Source: Liriodendron chinense
Taxonomy: Eukaryota > Streptophyta > Magnoliopsida > Magnoliales > Magnoliaceae
Direction of reading: 5' to 3'
NCBI GenBank assembly: GCA_003013855.2
Contig: ML058465.1
Location: 62,001-126,000, forward strand
DNA: 64,000 nucleotides
The translations under genes and the position numbers were made by a program. Positions 54,801 through 64,000 of the stretch are shown here, in pieces. Below the pieces are notes generated by a model. It ran no database searches and had not been told where the DNA came from. It saw only the letters and a program-made list of their open reading frames with translations. Each line of letters starts with the position of its first letter. Position 1 is the first letter of the stretch.

Positions 54801-57800
54801 ACTAAACCTACACCTATTCCTAAATCCATTCACCTAGCCTAAACCTAGACCCAAACACGAAAACCAAACCCGAACCCTGATCCCGAACCCGAAAATCTAA
54901 ACCTATGTCTGAAACCTAATCCTAAACTAATGTCACCTAAAATAAACCTACACCTATTCCTAAATCCATTCACCTAGCCTAAACCTTGACCCAAACACGA
55001 AAACCAAACCCGAAACCCAATCCCGAATCCAAAAATCTCAACTTATGCCCAAAACCTAATCCTAAACTCATGTCACCTAAACTAAACCTACACCTATTCC
55101 TAAATCCATTCACTTACCCTAAACCTAGACCCAAACTCGAAAACTAAACCCGAAACCCGATCCCGAACCCGAAAATCTAAACCTATGCCCGAAACCTAAT
55201 CCTAAACTCATGTCACCTAAACTAAACCTACACCTATTCCTAAATCCATTCACCTAGCCTAAACCTAGACCCAAACTCGAAAACCAAACCCGAAACCCGA
55301 TCCCGAACCCGAAAATCTAAACCTATGCCCGAAACCTAATCCTAAACTCATGTCACCTAAACTAAACCTACACCTATTCCTAAATCCATTCACCTAGCCT
55401 AAACTTAGACCCAAACACGAAAACCAAACCCGAAACCTGATCCCGAACCCGAAAATCTAAACCTATGTCTGAAACCTAATCCTAAACTCATGTCACCTAA
55501 ACTAAACCTACACCTATTCCTAAATCCATTCACCTAGCCTAAACCTAGACCCAAACACGAAAACCAAACCCGAAACCCGATCCCGAACCCAAAAATCTCA
55601 ACTTATGCCCGAAACCTAATCCTAAACTCATGTCACCTAAACTAAACCTACACCTATTCCTAAATCCATTCACCTTACCCTAAACCTAGACCCAAACTCG
55701 AAAACCAAACCCGAAACCCGATCCCGAACCCGAAAATCTAAACCTATGCCCGAAACCTAATCCTAAACTCATGTCACCTAAACTAAACCTACACCTATTC
55801 CTAAATCCATTCACCTAGCCTAAACCTAGACCCAAACACGAAAACCAAACCCGAAACCCGATCCCGAACCCAAAAATCTCAACTTATGCCCTAAACCTAA
55901 TCCTAAACTCATGTCACCTAAACTAAACCTACACCTATTCCTAAATCCATTCACCTAGCCTAAACCTAGACCCAAACACGAAAACCAAACCCGAAACCCG
56001 ATCCCGAACCCAAAAATCTCAACTTATGCCCGAAACCTAATCCTAAACTCATGTCACCTAAACTAAACCTACACCTATTCCTAAATCCATTCACCTAGCC
56101 TAAACCTAGACCCAAACACGAAAACCAAACCCGAAACCCGATCCCGAACCCAAAAATCTAAACTTATGCCCGAAACCTAATCCTAAACTCATGTCACCTA
56201 AACTAAACCTTACACCTATTCCTAAATCCATTCACCTAGCCTAAACCTTGACCCAAACACGAAAACCAAACCCGAAACCCGATCCCGAATCCAAAAATCT
56301 CAACTTATGCCCAAACCTAATCCTAAACTCATGTCACCTAAACTAAACCTACACCTATTCCTAAATCCATTCACCTAGCCTAAACCTAGACCCAAACTCG
56401 AAAACCAAACCCGAAACCCGATCCCGAACCCGAAAATCTAAACCTATGCCCGAAACCTAATCCTAAACTCATGTCACCTAAACTAAACCTACACCTATTC
56501 CTAAATCCATTCACCTAGCCTAAACCTAGACCCAAACACGAAAACCAAACCCGAAACCTGATCCCGAACCCGAAAATCTAAACCTATGTCCTGAAACCTA
56601 ATCCTAAACTAATGTCTCCTAAACTAAACCTACACCTATTCCTAAATCCATTCACCTAGCCTAAACCTTGACCCAAACACGAAAACCAAACCCGAAACCC
56701 GATCCCGAATCCAAAAATCTCAACTTATGCCCAAAACCTAATCCTAAACTCATGTCACCTAAACTAAACCTACACCTATTCCTAAATCCATTCACTTACC
56801 CTAAACCTAGACCCAAACTCGAAAACCAAACCCGAAACCCGATCCCGAACCCGAAAATCTAAACCTATGCCCGAAACCTAATCCTAAACTCATGTCACCT
56901 AAACTAAACCTACACCTATTCCTAAATCCATTCACCTAGCCTAAACCTAGACCCAAACACGAAAACCAAACCCGAAACCTGATCCCGAACCCAAAAATCT
57001 AAACCTATGTCCTGAAACCTAATCCTAAACTAATGTCACCTAAACTAAACCTACACCTATTCCTAAATCCATTCACCTAGCCTAAACCTTGACCCAAACA
57101 CGAAAACCAAACCCGAAACCCGATCCCGAATCCAAAAATCTCAACTTATGCCCAAAACCTAATCCTAAACTCATGTCACCTAAACTAAACCTACACCTAT
57201 TCCTAAATCCATTCACTTACCCTAAACCTAGACCCAAACTCGAAAACTAAACCCGAAACCCGATCCCGAACCCGAAAATCTAAACCTATGCCCGAAACCT
57301 AATCCTAAACTCATGTCACCTAAACTAAACTTACACCTATTCCTAAATCCATTCACCTAGCCTAAACCTTGACCCAAACACGAAAACCAAACCCGAAACC
57401 CGATCCCGAATCCAAAAATCTCAACTTATGCCCAAACCTAATCCTAAACTCATGTCACCTAAACTAAACCTACACCTATTCCTAAATCCATTCACCTAGC
57501 CTAAACCTAGACCCAAACTCGAAAACCAAACCCGAAACCCGATCCCGAACCCGAAAATCTAAACCTATGCCCGAAACCTAATCCTAAACTCATGTCACCT
57601 AAACTAAACCAACACCTATTCCTAAATCCATTCACCTAGCCTAAACCTAGACCCAAACACGAAAACCAAACCCGAAACCTGATCCCGAACCCGAAAATCT
57701 AAACCTATGTCCTGAAACCTAATCCTAAACTAATGTCTCCTAAACTAAACCTACACCTATTCCTAAATCCATTCACCTAGCCTAAACCTTGACCCAAACA

Positions 57801-60800
57801 CGAAAACCAAACCCGAAACCCGATCCCGAATCCAAAAATCTCAACTTATGCCCAAAACCTAATCCTAAACTCATGTCACCTAAACTAAACCTACACCTAT
57901 TCCTAAATCCATTCACCTACCCTAAACCTAGACCCAAACTCGAAAACCAAACCCGAAACCCGATCCCGAACCCGAAAATCTAAACCTATGCCCGAAACCT
58001 AATCCTAAACTCATGTCACCTAAACTAAACCTACACCTATTCCTAAATCCATTCACCTAGCCTAAACCTAGACCCAAACACGAAAACCAAACCCGGAACC
58101 TGATCCCGAACCCAAAAATCTAAACCTATGTCCTGAAACCTAATCCTAAACTAATGTCACCTAAACTAAACCTACACCTATTCCTAAATCCATTCACCTA
58201 GCCTAAACCTTGACCCAAACACGAAAACCAAACCCGAAACCCGATCCCGAATCCCAAAAATCTCAACTTATGCCCAAAACCTAATCCTAAACTCATGTCA
58301 CCTAAACTAAACCTACACCTATTCCTAAATCCATTCACCTACCCTAAACCTAGACCCAAACTCGAAAACTAAACCCGAAACCCGATCCCGAACCCGAAAA
58401 TCTAAACCTATGCCCGAAACCTAATCCTAAACTCATGTCACCTAAACTAAACCTACACCTATTCCTAAATCCATTCACCTAGCCTAAACCTAGACCCAAA
58501 CTCGAAAACCAAACCCGAAACCCGATCCCGAACCCGAAAATCTAAACCTATGCCCGAAACCTAATCCTAAACTCATGTCACCTAAACTAAACCAACACCT
58601 ATTCCTAAATCCATTCACCTAGCCTAAACTTAGACCCAAACACGAAAACCAAACCCAAAACCTGATCCCGAACCCGAAAATCTAAACCTATGTCTGAAAC
58701 CTAATCCTAAACTAATGTCACCTAAACTAAACCTACACCTATTCCTAAATCCATTCACCTAGCCTAAACCTTGACCCAAACACGAAAACCAAACCCGAAA
58801 CCCAATCCCGAATCCAAAAATCTCAACTTATGCCCAAAACCTAATCCTAAACTCATGTCACCTAAACTAAACCTACACCTATTCCTAAATCCATTCACTT
58901 ACCCTAAACCTAGACCCAAACTCGAAAACCAAACCCGAAACCCGATCCCGAACCCGAAAATCTAAACCTATGCCCAAAACCTAATCCTAAACTCATGTCA
59001 CCTAAACTAAACCTACACCTATTCCTAAATCCATTCACCTAGCCTAAACCAAGACCCAAACTCGAAAACCAAACCCGAAACCCGATCCCGAACCCGAAAA
59101 TCTAAACCTATGCCCGAAACCTAATCCTAAACTCATGTCACCTAAACTAAACTTACACCTATTCCTAAATCCATTCACCTAGCCTAAACCTTGACCCAAA
59201 CACGAAAACCAAACCCGAAACCCGATCCCGAATCCAAAAATCTCAACTTATGCCCAAAACCTAATCCTAAACTCATGTCACCTAAACTAAACCTACACCT
59301 ATTCCTAAATCCATTCACCTAGCCTAAACCTAGACCCAAACTCGAAAACCAAACCCGAAACCCGATCCCGAACCCGAAAATCTAAACCTATGCCCGAAAC
59401 CTAATCCTAAACTCATGTCACCTAAACTAAACCAACACCTATTCCTAAATCCATTCACCTAGCCTAAACCAAGACCCAAACACGAAAACCAAACCCGAAA
59501 CCTGATCCCGAACCCGAAAATCTAAACCTATGTCTGAAACCTAATCCTAAACTAATGTCTCCTAAACTAAACCTACACCTATTCCTAAATCCATTCACCT
59601 AGCCTAAACCTTGACCCAAACACGAAAACCAAACCCGAAACCCGATCCCGAATCCAAAAATCTCAACTTATGCCCAAAACCTAATCCTAAACTCATGTCA
59701 CCTAAACTAAACCTACACCTATTCCTAAATCCATTCACTTACCCTAAACCTAGACCCAAACTCGAAAACCAAACCCGAAACCCGATCCCGAACCCGAAAA
59801 TCTAAACCTATGCCCGAAACCTAATCCTAAACTCATGTCACCTAAACTAAACCTACACCTATTCCTAAATCCATTCACCTAGCCTAAACCTAGACCCAAA
59901 CACGAAAACCAAACCCGGAACCTGATCCCGAACCCAAAAATCTAAACCTATGTCTGAAACCTAATCCTAAACTAATGTCACCTAAACTAAACCTACACCT
60001 ATTCCTAAATCCATTCACCTAGCCTAAACCTTGACCCAAACACGAAAACCAAACCCGAAACCCGATCCCGAATCCAAAAATCTCAACTTATGCCCAAAAC
60101 CTAATCCTAAACTCATGTCACCTAAACTAAACCTACACCTATTCCTAAATCCATTCACTTACCCTAAACCTAGACCCAAACTCGAAAACTAAACCCGAAA
60201 CCCGATCCCGAACCCGAAAATCTAAACCTATGCCCGAAACCTAATCCTAAACTCATGTCACCTAAACTAAACCTACACCTATTCCTAAATCCATTCACCT
60301 AGCCTAAACCTAGACCCAAACTCGAAAACCAAACCCGAAACCCGATCCCGAACCCGAAAATCTAAACCTATGCCCGAAACCTAATCCTAAACTCATGTCA
60401 CCTAAACTAAACCAACACCTATTCCTAAATCCATTCACCTAGCCTAAACTTAGATCCAAACACGAAAACCAAACCCAAAACCTGATCCCGAACCCGAAAA
60501 TCTAAACCTATGTCTGAAACCTAATCCTAAACTAATGTCACCTAAACTAAACCTACACCTATTCCTAAATCCATTCACCTAGCCTAAACCTTGACCCAAA
60601 CACGAAAACCAAACCCGAAACCCAATCCCGAATCCAAAAATCTCAACTTATGCCCAAAACCTAATCCTAAACTCATGTCACCTAAACTAAACCTACACCT
60701 ATTCCTAAATCCATTCACCTTACCCTAAACCTAGACCCAAACTCGAAAACCAAACCCGAAACCCGATCCCGAACCCGAAAATCTAAACCTATGCCCGAAA

Positions 60801-61838
60801 CCTAATCCTAAACTCATGTCACCTAAACTAAACCTACACCTATTCCTAAATCCATTCACCTAGCCTAAACCAAGACCCAAACTCGAAAACCAAACCCGAA
60901 ACCCGATCCCGAACCCGAAAATCTAAACCTATGCCCGAAACCTAATCCTAAACTCATGTCACCTAAACTAAACTTACACCTATTCCTAAATCCATTCACC
61001 TAGCCTAAACCTTGACCCAAACACGAAAACCAAACCCGAAACCCGATCCCGAACCCAAAAATCTCAACTTATGCCCTAAACCGAATCCTAAACTCATGTC
61101 ACCTAAACTAAACCTACACCTATTCCTAAATCCATTCACCTAGCCTAAACCTAGACCCAAACACGAAAACCAAACCCGAAACCCGATCCCGAACCAAAAA
61201 ATCTCAACTTATGCCCGAAACCTAATCCTAAACTCATGTCACCTAAACTAAACCTACACCTATTCCTAAATCCATTCACCTAGCCTAAACCTAGACCCAA
61301 ACACGAAAACCAAACCCGAAACCCGATCCCGAACCCAAAAATCTCAACTTATGCCCGAAACCTAATCCTAAACTCATGTCACCTAAACTAAACCTACACC
61401 TATTCCTAAATCCATTCACCTAACCTAAACCTAGACCCAAACACGAAAACCAAACCCGAAACCCGATCCCGAACCCAAAAATCTCAACTTATACCCGAAA
61501 CCTAATCCTAAACTCATGTCACCAAAACTAAACCTACACCTATTCCTAAATCCATTCACCTAGCCTAAACCTAGACCCAAACACGAAAACCAAACCCGAA
61601 ACCCGATCCCGAACCCAAAAATCTCAACTTATGCCCGAAACCTAATCCTAAACTCATGTCACCTAAACTAAACCTACACCTATTCCAAAATACATTCACC
61701 TTACCTAAACCTAGACCCAAACTCGAAAACTTAACCCTAAACCCGATCCCGAACCCGAAAATCTCAACCTATGACTAAACCTAATCCTAAACTCAAATCA
61801 CCTAAAATAAACCTGACTCTAATCTTTGCATTGTAGAT

Positions 61839-63656
61839 ATGGATAAGAGTTGGATGCAAGCTAAGAATCGGTTTGGCCCAAAGTATAAAGAAGGTGTTAA
61901 GGAGTTAATGGAATTTGCGAGATATCAGGCAGATTCAGGTAATAGAATTAGGTGTCCATGTCGAAAATGCAAGAACATGATTCACAAGACATTGGACAAA
62001 GTGGAAGATGATTTGTTCATAGTTGGGATTGACCAGGGTTACACTTGGTGGATTCATCATGGTGAAGACTTCCACCAAAGAGTTGAGGCCACTGAAGTCC
62101 TTGCTGACCCAATTGTGCGTAATGATGAGGATGAAGATGTTGACTATATGCAAGATATCATTAGGGATGTGTTAAGGGGAACAATTGCGGATACTGATTT
62201 TGCAGCGACAAGTACTAGCCAGGATATTCCTCCTATAGGTGATGCCAAATCAGAAAAGTTTAGTAGGTTGTTGAGGGATGCGCAACGTCCACTCTATCCG
62301 GGGTGTGGGAACTTCTCCAAGTTGAATTTCCTTACAAGGTTACTTCATTTAAAGACAATAAATCGTTGGAGTAACAAATCGTTCGACATGTTACTTTGCT
62401 TGTTGAAAGAAGTATTACCTGAAGGTGAGACATTGCCTAAGTCTCATTACGAGGCAAAATCGTTAATGCGAGACTTGGGCCTTGGTTACATCCTCATACA
62501 TGCATGTATAAATGATTGTGTATTGTATTGGAAAGAACATGAAAATGTTGAGGAGTGTCCACAATGTGGAGAGTCTAGGTGGAAATATGACGAAGCTAAG
62601 CGTAAGAAAATTCCACAAAAGGTGTTAAGGTACTTTCCATTGAAACCCAGATTACAAAGATTGTTTACGTCGAGCAAGACGGCTGAAGATATGAGGTGGC
62701 ATAAGGAGAAACGCGTTCATGATGATAATACATTGAGGCATCCCGCTGACTCTGAAGCCTGGCAACATTTTGATAAGCAATATGAATGGTTTGCAGAGGA
62801 TTCTCGCAATGTTCGGCTAGGTCTTGCAAGTGATGGTTTTAATCCATTTGGTAATATGAGTAGCTCGTACAGTATGTGGCCAGTGATACTTATGCCCTAC
62901 AATTTACCTCCTTGGTTGTGTATGAAGGAATCATTTTTTATGATGTCGTTGCTTATTCCTGGACCCAAGTCACCGGGGAATGACATTGATGTGTATCTCC
63001 GACCGTTAGTAGATGAGTTAAACGAGTTGTGGAGTCAAGGTGTCCAGACGTATGACACTTTTGCAGAACAGACGTTTTGATTGCATGCAGCGGTCTTGTG
63101 GACAATAAATGACTTCCCTGCATATGGGAATTTGTCTGGGTGGAGCACGAAGGGAAAGTTGGTTTGTCCTACATGTAGTACTGAGACTTATTCATTATCA
63201 TTGAAGCATGGTAAGAAAATGTGTTATATGGGCCATCGTCGCTTCCTTCCGAGGGATCATAGTTGGCGCAGGAAGACGGTAATCTTTGATGGCAAACAAG
63301 ATTATAGGCCACCACCGAAAGAACTATCTACAGAATATGTGTTACAACAACTGAGTAACATTGAAGAAGTTAGATTTGGTAAGGCACCGCACTTGAAGAA
63401 GAGAAAACGTACAGTATTGGAGTACAACTGGAGGAAGAAGAGCATTTTTTTTTAGTTTCCTTATTGAAGTCATCTGAAATTACGACACAACTTGGATGTC
63501 ATGCATATTGAGAAGAATATATGTGACAATGTCTTTGGAACATTGATGAACATAGAGAAGAAAACAAAAGACAGTTTTAAGGCTCGATTGGATCTACAAG
63601 CAATGGGTTTAAGGAAAGAGTTGCACTTGCAACCACATGAAAATTCATATACTATA
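61839..63656 (+). pseudogene. CACTA transposase, TNPD/TNP2-like, 5' part, broken (copy 2)
   Basis: Start ATG 61839 directly after an acceptor (TTTGCATTGTAG). The frame is open for 413 codons, including Transpos_assoc (I-R-C-P-C-R-K-C near 61950) and the first part of Transposase_21. TGA at 63078-63080 interrupts it, then the same frame continues (T-I-N-D-F-P-A-Y-G-N-L-S-G-W near 63102) to TAG at 63453 and TGA near 63466. The L-D-V-M-H-I-E-K-N-I-C block (about 63492) follows. At 63657 an LTR interrupts the exon. Copy 1's stops at 29384, 30622 and 30745 are absent here. Confidence 0.9.
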
Positions 63657-64000
63657 TGTTGGGTTCTTAATTGTGCATATTCTAACCCCAATTCATCACT
63701 CATTGTGCAAGGTTTGTATGGTTTGTAGGCTAATCCAACGCATGTTTTGTGACTACAGGACTGAGAGTGAACTCCACTCAATTGAAGACAAAAAAGGCTC
63801 ATTTGGCATCATTCTAATGAAGATTATTTGATGATCAAAGAAGAAAAGAAGAGAGAAAGTGAAAGAAAGAAGCAAGGAAAGAAAATAAAAAGAAGAAAAA
63901 GAACTTGGAAGACTGCCGACCGGTCATGACCGGTCGGCCAAGGACGCCAGACCGGTCAGTGACCGGTCAGCCATGCATAAGGGCTGTTACTGAAGACATC
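63657..64000 (+). repeat. Start of an LTR inserted in the transposase exon, cut by window end
   Basis: At 63657 the alignment to copy 1 (31137) stops and TGTTGGGTTCTTAATTGTGC begins. This matches the start of the minus-strand LTR at 18854 (shared AATTGTGCATATTCTAACCC). GACCGGTCATGACCGGTC palindromes begin at 63916, 260 bp into the LTR, as in the solo LTR. The other end and the target-site duplication are outside the window. Confidence 0.85.
63916..63970 (+). promoter_or_regulatory. GACCGGTC palindromes in the LTR at the window end
   Basis: A perfect 22-bp palindrome at 63916-63937 is followed by GACCGGTC-AGT-GACCGGTC at 63950-63968. Centres are 32.5 bp apart, about three helical turns. The array probably continues past the window. 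Confidence 0.85.

Larger units (their letters stand above)
46917..61810 (+). repeat. 140-bp satellite array, about 96 units, expanded inside CACTA copy 2
   Basis: Head-to-tail monomers of almost exactly 140 bp; identical monomer types recur at multiples of 140 (for example 49386, 50086, 51066, 52186, 53026, 53446, 54566). The left end (46917-47480) and right end (61700-61810) are the most diverged, the centre the most uniform, as expected if the middle was amplified by unequal exchange. A block of 17 monomers is duplicated with an offset of exactly 2380 bp (51.0-53.0 kb and 53.4-55.3 kb). One-base slips appear near 55670, 56210, 56590 and 58250. A solo LTR interrupts it at 47489-48881. The 64-residue frames in it are artefacts. 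Confidence 0.96.
43339..64000 (+). mobile_element. CACTA (En/Spm) transposon copy 2, right end outside window
   Basis: The left end reads CACTATAAGAAAATGAAG and is followed by the same CCGACGAAA repeats, CT-rich leader, GTGGGCCC repeats, MITE, hAT-shared segment, 172-bp and 140-bp arrays, and transposase as copy 1, in the same order. The distance from end to transposase start is 18.5 kb here against 4.3 kb in copy 1; nearly all of the difference is 140-bp satellite plus a 1.4 kb solo LTR. The element sits in the hAT right end. Its transposase is cut at 63657 by another LTR element. Confidence 0.92.

Noticed and set aside
49386..59805. Eleven or so identical 64-residue open frames on +
   Set aside because: They are read from the 140-bp satellite; 140 is not a multiple of 3, so the frame always closes after about two units. 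Repeat artefact, not a gene family.
46917..61810. Array considered as a telomere or a CRISPR array
   Set aside because: Not a telomere: units are 140 bp, degenerate and interstitial inside a transposon. Not CRISPR: no repeat-spacer alternation, and this is plant DNA.

Overview
The window reads as nuclear DNA of a flowering plant and is almost entirely a nest of transposable elements. No intact host gene was found. Evidence for a plant: Tat- and Athila-lineage Ty3/gypsy retrotransposons, En/Spm-type CACTA transposons, an Ac-like hAT transposon, fold-back MITEs with GTGGGCCC ends, GT-AG introns, and degenerate CCCTAAA-like tandem repeats. I cannot name the species.

Layout, left to right. (1) 1-9566: a Tat-lineage retrotransposon on + (gag remnant, protease, RT, RNase H, second RNase H, integrase, a 2.6 kb 3' UTR carrying tandem repeats, and a 3' LTR); its 5' end lies outside the window. 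(2) 9567-11435: a 677-bp internal remnant with three loop-conserved stem-loops, a polypurine tract, and the LTR of a related element. (3) 11436-14204: MITE fragments, then a minus-strand LTR. (4) 14205-25000: an Athila-lineage pol on -, split by a 7.4 kb non-autonomous LTR element (15889-23303, target-site duplication GCTCG). That element itself holds a further minus-strand LTR and exon-like fragments of an unrecognised gene. (5) 24999-36218: a complete but mutated CACTA transposon (target-site duplication ATG) inserted in the Athila protease, with a TNPD-like transposase, a 126-codon ORF and a TNPA-like gene. (6) 36270-38308: a second copy of the minus-strand LTR, broken by (7) an hAT transposon (38309-43338 and beyond), which is itself broken by (8) a second CACTA copy (43339 to past the window end). 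Inside this copy a 140-bp tandem repeat, about 1 kb long in the first CACTA, has grown to about 13.5 kb (46917-61810). A solo LTR (47489-48881, duplication CCTAT) sits in the array, and another LTR interrupts the transposase exon at 63657.

All transposase and polymerase genes carry stops or frameshifts, so nothing here is likely to be autonomous. Many of the stops are single-base C-to-T or G-to-A changes, as expected from deamination of methylated cytosine in silenced repeats.

Most unusual signals: (a) at least five LTRs carry arrays of short palindromes, in four of them visibly just upstream of a TATA box. Palindrome centres are spaced near multiples of one helical turn (about 21, 31 and 52 bp). 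The palindrome sequence differs between LTRs (TTCGATATATCGAA types versus GACCGGTCATGACCGGTC types) while its position is kept. (b) A ~370-bp segment upstream of the start codon is shared by the hAT and both CACTA elements, which are otherwise unrelated. (c) A satellite is expanding inside a transposon 5' region, with a 17-monomer block duplication. (d) Three stem-loops have a conserved loop but different stems.
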